DNA of 64,000 nt from contig NC_063045.1 of assembly GCF_018812025.1 (NCBI RefSeq), positions 50,584,129-50,648,128 on the forward strand, written 5' to 3'. Positions 49,714 to 63,115 of this stretch are shown one piece after another (positions within the stretch are counted from its first letter, which is position 1; each line of letters starts with the position of its first letter). The DNA comes from Megalobrama amblycephala (lineage: Eukaryota > Chordata > Actinopteri > Cypriniformes > Xenocyprididae). The notes beneath the pieces were generated by a model that was given only the letters and a program-made list of their open reading frames with translations, was not told the origin of the DNA and did no database searches. The position numbers and the translations under genes are program-made.

Positions 49714-49720
<7 letters not shown>
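47187..49720. mobile_element. Possible 2.5-kb non-autonomous DNA element
   Basis: TTTATACAACAGTTC at 47187 is matched by its complement GAACTGTTGTATAAA ending at 49719. The interior has no transposase frame. An (AG)n tract lies at 47427-47450. The GC-richer part 48700-49110 with CCGGAAG words (ETS-like) could be mistaken for a promoter. The assignment rests on the 15-bp terminal match and the repeat-like neighbourhood. Confidence 0.45.

Positions 49721-49770
<50 letters not shown>
49719..49770. repeat. (TA)n microsatellite
   Basis: About 25 TA units adjoin the right end of the possible 47187-49720 element, in line with a TA-rich target site. Confidence 0.9.
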
Positions 49771-52258
<2,488 letters not shown>

Positions 52259-52900
52259 TGTTAGTTGACCCAAAAATTAAAATTATCCCATGATTTACTC
52301 ACACTCAAGCCATCCTAGGTGTATATGACTATCTTCTTTCAGACGAACACAATCTGAGATTTTTGAAGCAAAAAAAAATATTTAAAACTTTATTAACAAT
52401 AATAACTATCTTCCAACAGACAATCGTACGTATCATTTTGCTGTGGAAGAGTAACCCCTGACCCGACGCATGACAAAATTACGAACACGGAAGCGCAGAG
52501 GATAGAGCAAAACAAAACAGTCACATTTAGAAGTCTAAAACAAGAATTTTTAAAGAGAAATTTCAGAGGATTTTGATATAAGATAAGAGGAGCTTGAGTT
52601 TGTGGCCCAGCCCTATTTGTTTGAACCGCGAGAGGAATATATACAGTTTTAAATATGGATATTTTTCTTACAAAAACGCATCGGTTTGCTTCAAAAGACC
52701 TTTATTAACCCCCAGAGCCGTATAGATTTTTTGGGCTTAAAAATGTGGCTCCCCTTCACTAACATAATAAAGAGCAAGGATATTTTTAAATATATCTCTG
52801 ATTGTGTTAGTCTGAAAGAAGATAGTCATATACACCTATGGGGCTTGAAGGTGAGTAAATCATGGGATAATTTGAATTTTTGGGTGAACTAGCCCTTTAA
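52259..52900. repeat. Palindromic MITE with TTAGTTGACCCAAAAAT ends, about 640 bp
   Basis: The left arm GTTGACCCAAAAATTAAAAT through CTTCTTTCAGACGAACACAA is complementary to the right arm ending ATTTTTGGGTGAACTAGCCC. The arms are about 110 bp and the centre is unique. Confidence 0.8.
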
Positions 52901-53099
52901 AGTTGGCATGAAATGAAAATGCATGTATTTTTAAAATCCATGTTATAGATTCTGTCAACAATTAATCTGCGCATATGTTTCATTTTTTTGATCTCCCAAT
53001 GTTTAATCAAAATATTATAATGATAATCTGATAATACATCACAATATGGAAGAAAAATTCTGTTGCCAGCCACTTCCATATCAATGTGACTTTAAAGCA

Positions 53100-54220
53100 T
53101 GGAGCTGAGCATATCTCTAGGCTCTTTTGAGTAGGGCTAGTAAACAACAACCCAGAACACCTTAGCAACCACATAGCAACATTCTAAAAGCAACTTGAGA
53201 ATACCAGCTGCATAGCAACACCCTAGCATCTAAGCAGCGAGATTTGCATTGTTTTGGAGCATAGCCTCCATGCAGAAGTCACATGTATTTGTTTGCACAC
53301 TGAATATGTTTTGTGTGTCATTTAATTTATATTTGGTCTAGGCTCAAATAAACATTTACCTGTAACAAAGTTTTGCTAATCATTCTGACTGGTTCAAGCT
53401 TGTTATCAAGGTTGCAGTCAGTGTATTTGTGTCAGAGATGTCAATGAATATAATCATCTTTATGCCATGGCTTGACATACTCAGTTAAGCAGGATTGTCA
53501 AATAATCAATTTTTCCCACACACTTCATTTTCTGCCAAACGGTTTGCTGTTTCAACTCGGAATTGCTTCAGGGTTTTTTTTATTTATTTTTTATTTTTTA
53601 TTCCCTGCGTGACGTTAGGGGTTTCATCGACATTGGAGATGACAAGCAGTTTCACTTCACTGAGCTGGTTAATGATTTTTCACATTCACATTCAAAGCCA
53701 AATTTAACAGCAAGTCACCTGCTGAGGTCTTCAAGGAGGAACAACGGAAAGCCAATATTACATGATTAATTTATGTTCACCTTTTGAACGCCATATGGAG
53801 TTACAACGAAATGCAGCGACCACAAAATATTTATTTGCTTTCTCAACCTGTTTCTGAAGTGGTGCTCCACACCTAAAAAAACAATTAATTATAGTGCTTC
53901 TCTAAAGTGGATGCTGGCCTTTTTTAGAGTGTTTTGCTGACACTAGGAAGTGTGTGCATGTTTTTAAATTGTATTAATGGCTGTTGGAAGTAGGCCACCA
54001 TTTGTTTATTTGATTCACAAATTGGCAGGTGAAAGTCACATAATGTTTTTAATAACCTTCTGATGTCTCTCATAGGCCCACTTCCTCAGATCATAAAAAG
54101 TGCTTAGGAAAGACCAGGGAATGTTTAAAGTTGTAACATGGTCAGTTTAAACTCTAAAAAATGGATTGGAATGGAAAAATAGAAAGGATGTAGCATCCAA
54201 AAAATTTAATAGTATGTGTG
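53100..54220. other. Intergenic DNA, partly low-repeat
   Basis: A short CCTAGCAAC-type repeat (TTAGCAACCACATAGCAACA) lies at 53160-53230. 53470-53880 has balanced composition with GGTTAATGATTTTTCACATT and is a weak candidate for a conserved element. No gene was recognised. Confidence 0.35.
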
Positions 54221-54232
54221 GCATGTTTTAGG

Positions 54233-56830
54233 GGCTGTTTACACGACACCATTTTCAACTAAACAGAAAACTTTTTATTCGTTTTGGCCAAACGATACCA
54301 TTATCGTCTCCATGTAAACTACAAAAAAGTGAATTTGTGAAAACGATGACGTCATGCGCATGCGCATTAATTGTTCAGTCTATAGGCGCTTAGTTTTTCC
54401 ATTACCAACCCTGCGTTCCATTCGGAAGGGCTCATCCCTATGCCCTAATCCCTTCAAAGGGTTTACCCTCCAGAGTGAGAGCTTCGAAGGGATGAAGGGA
54501 CAATCAAGAAGGGGTAGATTGTACAAGCTGCACCCTGTTTAACGTTAGTTTATTTATTTATTTTTGGTTTATCACACCATATTGTATATTGTGTCTATGT
54601 ATTTGAAACATTTACATGGACTGATAAAGGGAGCTGTAAAGTATTTTTGTTGAAGTAGCCTACAATGTCATTTTGATCATAATAATGTACCAAATCTAAC
54701 TCGTATAAATATTACAGTAGTATAGAAAAATACTATACATACATTTATAGGTAAAATCGAACTCCTAACCTCCTGTACCCATTCTGTGACGTCAAAGAAC
54801 TTCCCTGTGCAAAGGATCATGATGGGCCCGAAGTGTGAAAATAATCATGGCCACCATATTGAAGGGTCATTCCAAACCGAAGTGCTCAAAACTGGCCACT
54901 TCAAAGGGCCCTTCGGAATGAAAGATTTGGAAGGGTACAACTGATATGGCAGCCATTATTTACACTCTGAAGTGCCCTTCAGAGGGCGATATATCCCGTT
55001 TGGAACGCACCGAAAGTGACTCTTTCCTCGCATGCATAATACAGCATTTTTAGGGTGCGTTCACACTTGTAGTTCGGTTCGTTTGGTTCAGACCAAAGAA
55101 GAAAAAAAAAAAAAAACATTTAGTCCTGGTCCGATTAGCGATCAGATTGACAATTTTATTACCGAACCTAAAGGCACAGGGATATTTTCACAACCTGATT
55201 GGCCGGATGATTGCCAATTCTGAGATGGAACTTACCAAACATCCAAAACAGTGCTGTGGTAATTCTGCTTGTTGTGTGTGTGTAGTCTGCATATGATGGT
55301 ATTTTGGCCAGCTGAGAACTCGTGAAGAGCTTATAAAATGTGTAAAGGAGTCAAAACAGCGGCGAGAATCCCTCCGTCACACACACAAACGATCTGCTGC
55401 GTGGAGACGCGCGTCTGATGCCTGTCATGGGCAAACTCGCGACTATGACGAGAAAAACAGATATGCGTGACGATTCTGTCCTTTTAGCAATCGAACCAAA
55501 CATGACAAGTGTTTTTGCGGACCATTTTGACAACTTTGTCGTCTTTACGTGAAAAACGCAAAGGAAAACTTTTCTGTTTTTTAGTATACATCGTTGTCGT
55601 GTAGACCTAGGCTACCCTGTACTTTTATGAGCGATTTAAAGGTGCCATAGAACGTCTTTTTAAAAGATGTAATATAAGTCTAAAGTGTCCCCTGAATGTG
55701 TCTGTGAAGTTTCAGCTCAAAATACCCCATAGATTTTTTTTAATAAATTTTTTTAACTGCCTATTTTGGGGCATCATTAAATATGACCCGATTTAGGCTG
55801 CGGCCCCTTTAAATGCTCACGCTCCCGCCCACGGAGCTTGCGCTTGCCTTAAACAGTGCATAAACAAAGTTCACACAGCTAATATAACCCTCAAAATGGA
55901 TCTTTACAAAGTGTTCGTCATGCAACATGTCTAATCGCATAAGTATGGTATTTATTTGGATGTTTACATTTGATTCTGAATGAGTTTGATGGTGCTCCGT
56001 GGCTAAAGCTAACATTACACACTGATGGAGAGATTTATAAAGAATGAAGTTGTGTTTATGAATTATACAGACTGCAAGTGTTTAAAAAATGAAAATAACG
56101 ACAGTCTTGTCTCCGTGAATACAGTAAGAAACGATGGTAACTTTAACCACATTTAACAGTACATTAGCAACATGCTAATGAAACATTTAGAAAGACAATT
56201 TACAAATATCACTAAAAATATCATGATATCATAGATCATGTGAGTTATTATTGCTCCATCTGCCATTTTTCGCTGTTGTCCTTGCTTGCTTACCTAGTCT
56301 GATGATTCAGCTGTGCAGCTCCAGACGTCCTGCCCTTGTCTAATGCTTGAACATGGGCTGGCATATGCAAATATTGGGGGCGTACATATTAATGATCCCG
56401 ACTGTTACGTAACAGTCGGTGTTATGTTGAGATTCGCCTGTTCGTCGGAATTCTTTTAAACAAATGAGATTTATATAAGGAGGAAACAAAGGTGTTTGAG
56501 ACTCACTGTATGTCATTTCCATGTACTGAACTCTTGTTATTCAACTATGCCAAGATAAATTCAATTTTTAATTCTAGTGCACCTTTAAATTCTCCGCAAT
56601 GTCATCGGCCATTTTAAATGCGTGAGCCCTTAAATTAGAGTGGGTTCTGATTGGCTGTCAGTGTTTCACCGTTCAGCAGCTGGGAAAAAAATCGTTCTGT
56701 GATCCCAACGATTTATCGTTATCGTTGTAGCTGTGGTGTGGACACTGCTATTCTTTTATATTTATAACGATTTTTAAAACTATATCTTAATCGTTATCTT
56801 TATAGTTATCTTTCTTGGTGTGAAAGGGCC
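54233..56830. repeat. Nested stack of at least four DNA elements
   Basis: Outermost is an element starting GGGGCTGTTTACACGACACC (54233), with AACGATTTATCGTTATCG words at its other side (to about 56830). Inside lie an element bounded by CTGCGTTCCATTCGGAAGGG (54411) and CGTTTGGAACGCACC (to 55012), an element beginning GGTGCGTTCACACTTGTAGT (55055), and a TTAA element at 55640-56584. The interior is full of GTTTAC/CACGAC and CTTCGAAGGG words. No coding frame is supported. Confidence 0.6.
55640..56584. mobile_element. TTAA-flanked inverted-repeat element (family AGGTGCC), copy 3
   Basis: TTAA at 55636-55639 and 56585-56588. The ends are AGGTGCCATAGAACGTC and TCTAGTGCACCT. The interior is collinear with copies 1 and 2 and holds the GACTGTTACGTAACAGTCGG palindrome. 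Confidence 0.85.
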
Positions 56831-57239
56831 TTTGAACAACAGCACTTGATATTAACTTACACGGTTTAAGCAGGCCTATATATTTCTAAGCTACTTTAAT
56901 TTGTAGCATACATATATGGGAATATTATGTAAAAGTTTGAGAGACATGGTTAAAAAAACCCACCGAGTTACAGACGCTGAAACAAAATGTAGTAAAACGC
57001 TGCTCCTTCTCCGTTAATAAAAGACCAATCTGGGATGCAGGAACCAGTAAAAACCAGTGCTAAATAATAGCCGGGGTATTAAATAACTAGGCAATAAAAC
57101 AAACCGCCTTAGGATATCCAGCAAATACACCATTTGGAAACTAACCCAAGCATTGCACTTCAAATGCACAGTCACATTTCTTGAGCAAATGAAAACAGCG
57201 GGTTCTTTTAATCCTGTGGAAGCCTAGCCACATAAGCAA

Positions 57240-57418
57240 TACCTCACTGAAGGAGGGACTTCTCAGCGTCTGCGTAGGTGAGTAAGTGAGTGCCCACTTC
57301 ACAGTTACTTAGAGCTGGGACTACACTTCCACTTATTCCTCCGGATTTTCAAATTGGTATTTGCAAGAAGGAAAACAATCACGCAGACCTCACGCGCACT
57401 CGATCCGCTCCAGACACC
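57240..57418 (+). promoter_or_regulatory. Probable 5' UTR and proximal promoter of the IgLON gene
   Basis: The 180 bases before the start codon are more GC-rich than their surroundings, with CCGGATTTTC, CACGCGCACT and CGATCCGCTCC words. No TATA box is obvious at a fitting distance and the start of transcription cannot be placed. The ATG context CACCATGAA has C at -3 directly before the start rather than the preferred A/G; ACACC resembles a partial Kozak. Confidence 0.4.
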
Positions 57419-57479
57419 ATGAAGAATCCCGTGTGCTGGGTCGTCCTGACTGGAATATCCATCGCTTTTATCCAACAAG
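57419..57479 (+). CDS. ntm: IgLON family cell-adhesion protein, first coding exon (signal peptide); probably neurotrimin
   Basis: ATG at 57419 is followed by 20 codons (MKNPVCWVV...AFIQQ) and a phase-1 G before the donor GTAAGA. The peptide has the form of a signal sequence: a short basic start, then a hydrophobic core. IgLON genes (NTM, OPCML, LSAMP) begin with just such a separate signal-peptide exon that ends in phase 1 before G-VPVRSGD. NTM reads ...WAIFTGLAALCLFQ in mammals, close to W-V-V-L-T-G here; OPCML is less similar. The mature protein would have three Ig domains and a GPI anchor and act at the neuronal surface. The other exons lie right of the window. Assignment to IgLON is good; the choice of ntm over opcml is less sure. 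Confidence 0.7.
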
Positions 57480-59600
57480 GTAAGATGAATCTTTCTCGGG
57501 AGATTTAAATATTATCCGGAAAGTTTTTTTTGGGCAGGAATACGATTGGTTTTCATTTGGAGATTATTGTGCGGGTCTCGTGTTGTCCGCGCTCGCAGAT
57601 CAATGAAGACAAGTGCAACTATGTGGCGTTTTCTGCGGCTTTAAACTGTTAAGACGAGCATAATTCTGTTTGGCTTTTGTTTTGTATTTTAAGCATTTTA
57701 GACGGGGGGGCTGATGGTTTTGATGTATTTTCAGCATTTTAGACGGAGGACTGATGGTTTGACTTCATATTCGCGTTTGAAAGTTTTGTGTAAAGCGCAC
57801 GGGATATGGTGAGAGGTCTGTCTTTCCAAACGCGTGCACTTGTTTCACATCTGCGTGACTGCGCAACAGTGCAGTGAATGAGTTTAGAGAGCAGTTCCCA
57901 TCTTAGTTTCTGATAAACTGGTTTAAGTTGGTTGCAGAGATATACTGAGTTGTGTTTAGCTGAGTTAAGACGGGTTAATCTGCCGAGGAAATGACCTCTC
58001 GTGCTTAACATATGCCCTGTCAGGAGGACGCGTTGTCTCTCTTGCTTGTTAGAGATGCTTTGCTGTTGATGCATGATTTGATGAAGAAATGAAGCACTAA
58101 TACGCGGGATAGTTCACAAAAAATGTAAAATTCTGTCATTATTTACTCACCCTCTTGTCTTTTCTTACCCAGGAGAGAAAAGTAGGAACGTCATGGTCGT
58201 CTTTTCCAGTGAAAGACAAAGAATAGGGGTGAATGTAAAGAAAAAAGATAACATAAAGCAAGTCCATATGTCTTGTATGATACATTACAGGACTTCTGAA
58301 GTCATATGACACCGACTGTGTGAGGACTGGAACTCGTGATTTTCGCTAGGCTATACAGCAGCTCTCCATAGAACATTCAATGACATAAGGAGCGATTTGT
58401 GATTAGTGAACGAATGATTCACTTGAATAGGATCTTTGTGAGGAATCGGTTGATCCATTTCACTTGACCGATGCATTTTAAAATATCCGAATTGCTCGTT
58501 CAACCATCGATTTGATTCGATTTGTGAGATCGACTCAATTATCTGGTTCCTTGAAATGGAAATTAATCTTTTTTAATGCATTTTATTATAATGAAATAGG
58601 CATATAATGTATGCAATTTCTAAATGCATTATATTATTGGAAATACAAAAATTGTTTTAATTTCTAGTCAAAATGTTACTCGATGGTGAAACGTCAAACT
58701 TCTCTCTGGTGACTTATGCTGGACTTCTCCAGTCATTAAGTCCACTTAAAGTCACCATCAAATGGACAATTATTTTTTTATGGGATATTGCAATATTTAT
58801 TATAAATTATTTATCATTATGATTTATTATTACATAATTACTATAATTTATTAAATATAGGCCTATATGTGCCCTCGTAATCTTTAATAAAAAAAAAATA
58901 ATAATTGACATTCTCTGATTATGTTTTTCTGAAAATCAAAAATTGACATCTAGGAATGGAAAGAAATGTAAATTCTGGGCCAAAACTAAAAATTAAGGAT
59001 GCACTTAGCTGAAAACAGAAACCGAAAATAAAAAATAAATGGGAAATCAATTAATTAATCAAACTTTTTTAATAATCAACACTGAAATTTGTCCAAACAT
59101 TTAAATTGCACACGAGGCAGTATTTATATCAACTTTGTAAAAACAAAATTGTTTCTACTTCTGTTTGTTGGTGAAATATAAATATTTAAATGACAATAAA
59201 CTGTAATAACTTGTTTTCATGACAGATTTATTCAGAAATACATAAAATAATAACAGGTTAAGTAAAAATATAATGAATATGTAATAATGCATATATTTAG
59301 CAAAAAGCTCTTCTCTAGAGTTTATGGACATTGAATAGCTTTCTTAAGGTAAATTTAACTTTAAGTTACACTGTGGTTTTATCAGACTATCCTCCAAAAA
59401 AAGACCCTATAGGTAGTGTTTTCAATAACCTTATTACAACCTATATTTACGTTTTATGCGCCCTCTAGCCGGCGTAAAAATAATGACAGTGTCGTGTTAC
59501 GTCTGTCGTCATGAAATGACATATGACCGTCGTTACCGATCAAAATGCGAGTTCATTTAAATGCAATGTGTGGACTTTTTACACCATTTGTCCTATTTCC
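57480..59600 (+). other. IgLON intron 1, first part
   Basis: Begins with the donor GTAAGATG. A short tandem duplication (AGCATTTTAGACGG at about 57693 and 57733) lies close to the donor. A MITE end GGGATAGTTCACAAAAAATG lies at about 58108, followed by interior family sequence to about 58400. The remainder is AT-rich with no exon recognised. Confidence 0.45.
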
Positions 59601-59617
59601 ATTTAGCAAAACTCATT

Positions 59618-59790
59618 TTTTTATTAACGACCACACCTACCCCAACCCTAAACCTACCCTTAGTCATTAATAGTGCATATACACTTTACGAGCACATGCG
59701 TTCCCTGGGATCGAACCCACGATCGCATGATCACATGATTGCATTTTGTTGCCTATTGCAATGCTCTACCATTTGAGCTAAGCGAAACCC
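59618..59790 (-). repeat. tRNA-derived SINE
   Basis: On the minus strand the head GGGTTTCGCTTAGCTCAAAT is followed by GGTAGAGCA (A box) and GTGGGTTCGATCCCAGGG (B box). The spacing between boxes is larger than in a tRNA and no cloverleaf closes, because an extra TGATCATG-type stretch sits where the anticodon arm should be. The body continues with GTAGGTTTAGGGTTGGGG. It is a SINE copy rather than a functional tRNA gene. Confidence 0.75.
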
Positions 59791-60539
59791 GAAATTGATG
59801 CAGATAAAAGGGTACAATGCATTAAAATTAAAGTGTCCTGTTGTCGATAGGGGCGCAACATTAGCAAATGCTCCTATGGGTCATATTTCAGGGAAGTGAC
59901 AAACGACCTATATGGGCGTATACTGTAGGTTGGAGGACATGTTGTTTTATTGACATCATTCCGCGGTCGAAACACTGATTGAGCAATTACATGAGACAGG
60001 ATTCGTTTCAGTAAGTTGTAATGTATCTTTCAAAATACCTTCTGATGTTCATTCATGTTTATTTTGTGCTGTAACTAGTAGTAAAGAAGAGATAAGATGA
60101 TTGGTTCACATGCGCTTGATCCGTGCTGCCGCTTGAACTGAGGCAGTACAGTGATCTCTCACGGCGTATTAAAGAGCACCAAAACCACATTGTTTGAATT
60201 TCATAATAAAATTGACAGAATTTTAAAATTACAAAGCACAAAGCTTTTTTGCAATTATTGGATGGCAGGTGAGCTACAAATGTTTCGTGAAGGTTTGTTC
60301 ACACAGACTAAAAGATTTTTGATTTTTGACTTATTTACACTGTTAAAGAGTTGCATTCTCATGCTAAACATGGCCAAAGTTTCAAAACATGAATTGGACA
60401 GAGTATTTCTGTGCCAAATACACTGGATTTGGATAAGTTTCTGAAAGTTTTTTTTTTTTTTTTGAATATGGCCCTGTATTACATAATAAAAGGCGGAATT
60501 CCTTGTATGGGCACTTCTCCCTGATAAGTGCGCACATAC

Positions 60540-61421
60540 AGTACAGTCCAAAAGTTTGGAACCACTAAGATTTTTAATGTTTTTAAAAGAAGTTTCGTCT
60601 GCTCACCAAGGCTACATTTATTTAATTAAAAATACAGTAAAAAATAGTAATATTGTGAAATATTATACAATTTAAAATAACTGTTTTCTATTTGAATATA
60701 TTTCACATAGTAATTTATTCCTGTGATGGCAAAGCTGAATTTTCAGCATCATTACTCCAGTCTTCAGTGTCACATGATCCTTCATGTGTACAATTGTACA
60801 AAATATTTGTGTACAATATTTTTTTTCGGGATTATTTGATGAATAGAAAGTTCAAAAGAACAGTGTTTATCTGAAATCTAATCTTTTGTAACATTATAAA
60901 TGTCTTTACTGCCACTTTTGATTGATTTAATGCATCCTTGCTGAATAAAAGTATTCATTTCTTTTCAAAAAAATAAAAATAAAAATTCTTACTGACCCCA
61001 AACTTTTGAACGGTAGTGTATAATGCTACAGAAGCTTTGTATTTCAGATAAATGCTGTTCTTTTGAACTTTCTATTCATCAAGGAATCCTGAAAAAAAAG
61101 TACACAACTGTTTTCAACATTGAAAATAATCATAAATGTTTATTGAGCAGCAAATCAGCATATTAGAATGATTTCTTAAGGATCATGTGACACTGAAGGA
61201 GTAACGATGCTGAAAATTCAGCTTTGCATCACAGGAATAAATTACTTTGTCAAATATATTTAAATAGTACACAGTTATTTTAAATTGTAATAATATTTCA
61301 CAATATTACTGTTTTTTTACTGTATTTTTTATTAAATAAATGTAGCCTTGGTGAGCAGACGAAACTTCTTTTAAAAACATTAAAAATCTTAGTGGTTCCA
61401 AACTTTTGGACTGTACTGTAT
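60540..61421. mobile_element. Large inverted repeat (hairpin) element in IgLON intron 1
   Basis: The outer ends AGTACAGTCCAAAAGTTTGG and CCAAACTTTTGGACTGTACT are exact inverted copies. They continue through GAACCACTAAGATTTTTAAT and GAAGTTTCGTCTGCTCACCA with almost no mismatch, and the arms are about 400 bp each. Blocks inside match the copy at 39676-40250. The flanking TA suggests a TA target site. It has no coding frame. Confidence 0.9.
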
Positions 61422-61498
61422 ATCACCCAGAGTGAGAGCAAAAGCACGCCCATCGATGCGCTTCGTTCGGGTTATGGAAGCTGAGAGATTTTTCAACA

Positions 61499-61741
61499 AT
61501 GTCACCAAAGAAGTGTGTTTTTGGTTGTGAGGGAAAGATAACCATTTTCAGCTTCCCAAAGAACCCAGTGTTAAGGGAACAGTGGATGCAGTTTGTTTTT
61601 CCGGGGCAGCAATGGAGTTGCTCTGCCCACGTCACTCCTCCAGGAGCTCGGCTTTTTTTCGGAAAGAGTTGGTACAGCGTATCTATCTTTTATAAATATG
61701 ATAAAACTAAAGACTTTTCGGAGATAAATACTACTCTATAG
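61499..61741 (+). pseudogene. THAP-type C2CH zinc-finger reading frame (80 codons), transposon-derived fragment
   Basis: The frame starts MSPKKCVFGCEG and shows the THAP pattern in order: Cys6 and Cys10, the F-x-F-P element at residues 17-20, Trp29 in REQWMQF, then Cys41 and His44 in WSCSAHV, and a hydrophobic FF at 53-54. The Cys10-Cys41 gap of 30 residues is shorter than in most THAP domains, suggesting a small internal deletion. THAP domains bind DNA and occur in P-element-type transposases and their domesticated relatives. No transposase catalytic part follows; the frame ends in TAG at 61741. It lies in the same orientation as the IgLON gene. It is probably a remnant; whether it is expressed is unknown. 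Confidence 0.6.
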
Positions 61742-62435
61742 GTACTCAAGATTAACATGAGATTGGCGAAAACTGTGTGTGTTATGTACCCTTTAAGGAA
61801 CCATCTCATTACATATTCAAATCGAGAAATTAATATAATCAAATTCAGAGCTAGTGTCCACACAGCTGACGTTTAACTTTTGTAGCACACATTGTGTGCA
61901 CGAAACAGATGCTGAACACAGTCAAAAGGTGCCATCAGAAAAGTGGTAATTAGATGTATGTTTCGGTCGCTGATTTTAGCCCTCCAAAACCACTTCGGCC
62001 CGAAACCTTAAATAGCTGTTTCAGCCAAAAATTTTGGTAGTCTGTCCAATCAATTCTCAATGGACAAAATCAGGTCCTGCCCTACGTACATTTATTCTTG
62101 TTTAAAAGCTGTTTCACTCAGATATAGTCGTCACAATAGGAAAGAAAAGGCTATCGCAACTCTTCATTTCATACAGTCAACTGCAAGCTCACATTCAGAT
62201 CTGCCTTCATTGTTTTCTTTTCCGAAAATTTGTTTTGCTCGGAACTGTCATTTCTTCACTGAAGTTGATAATTTTCTGTGAATAAAGACTTCAATTTGAG
62301 TTTGTTCACTACACAAAGCTAAAACTTAGTGTTCAACAAAAAAAAGAAAATCAATTGAATTGACATAAGGGTGAGTAAATCATGACGGGAGTTTCATTTG
62401 TAGGTGAGCTAATATTGATGAACGTCAACATTTAA

Positions 62436-63111
62436 AGGTCCCGTTCTTCGTGATCCCATGTTTCAAACTTTAGTTAGTGTGTAATGTTGTTGTTAGAGTA
62501 TAAATAAAATCTGTAAAATTTTAAAGCTCAAAGTTCAATGCCAAGCGAGATATTTTATTTAACAGAAGTCGCCTACATCGAACGGCCAGTTTGGACTACA
62601 TCCCTCTACTTCCTTCTTTAATGACGTCACTAAAACAGTTTTTTGACTAACCTCCGCCCACAGGAATACACAAGAGTTGCGTTTGTAGAGTGTGTTTGTC
62701 GCCATGTCGTCGAAACGCTGTTATTTTCATCCCGCAGTCCAATCACCGGGTCTGATTCCGGCTCAAATTGATAGGGTAAAATTAAAGACATGTTTACAAT
62801 AACACTGAGCGCGTGCATCTCCACGTTATGGTAAGAGGCGTGACTTTTCCGGGCAAGGAGCGCTAAGCTGCTGTCGAATCACAACACAGGAACCGCTGGC
62901 ACAATCAGAACTCGTTACGTATTTCTGAAGGAGGGACTTCATAGAACAAGGAAGTCATCAGCCCGTTTTTATGACAGTGGAAACAGCGGTATACAGATAA
63001 GTAAATTATGTGAAAAATACTGTGTTTTTTTACACGCGAAACATGAACACATGTTATATTGCACACTATAGACACAATCAAAGCTTCAAAAAACCACAAA
63101 AAACGGGACCT
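62436..63111. mobile_element. TTAA-flanked inverted-repeat element (family AGGTCCCGTT), 676 bp
   Basis: TTAA at 62432-62435 and 63112-63115. The ends are AGGTCCCGTTCTTCG and AAAAACGGGACCT. The interior includes a short frame starting ATGTCGTCGAAACGC at about 62704 that is not recognisable as a domain. It is non-autonomous. Confidence 0.8.
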
Positions 63112-63115
63112 TTAA

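Larger units (their letters stand above)
60173..61792. mobile_element. TTAA-flanked element carrying a THAP-like frame, split by a hairpin element
   Basis: TTAA at 60169-60172 is followed by AGAGCACCAAAACCAC. The right end on its own strand reads AGGGTACATAACACAC next to TTAA at 61793-61796, an imperfect inverted match. A hairpin element (60540-61421) sits in the middle. Without it the element is about 740 bp, of which 240 bp form the THAP-like frame at 61499-61741. Confidence 0.5.

Noticed and set aside
59700..59790. tRNA gene on the minus strand
   Set aside because: A and B boxes are present but the anticodon arm is replaced by extra sequence and no cloverleaf forms; it is a SINE head.
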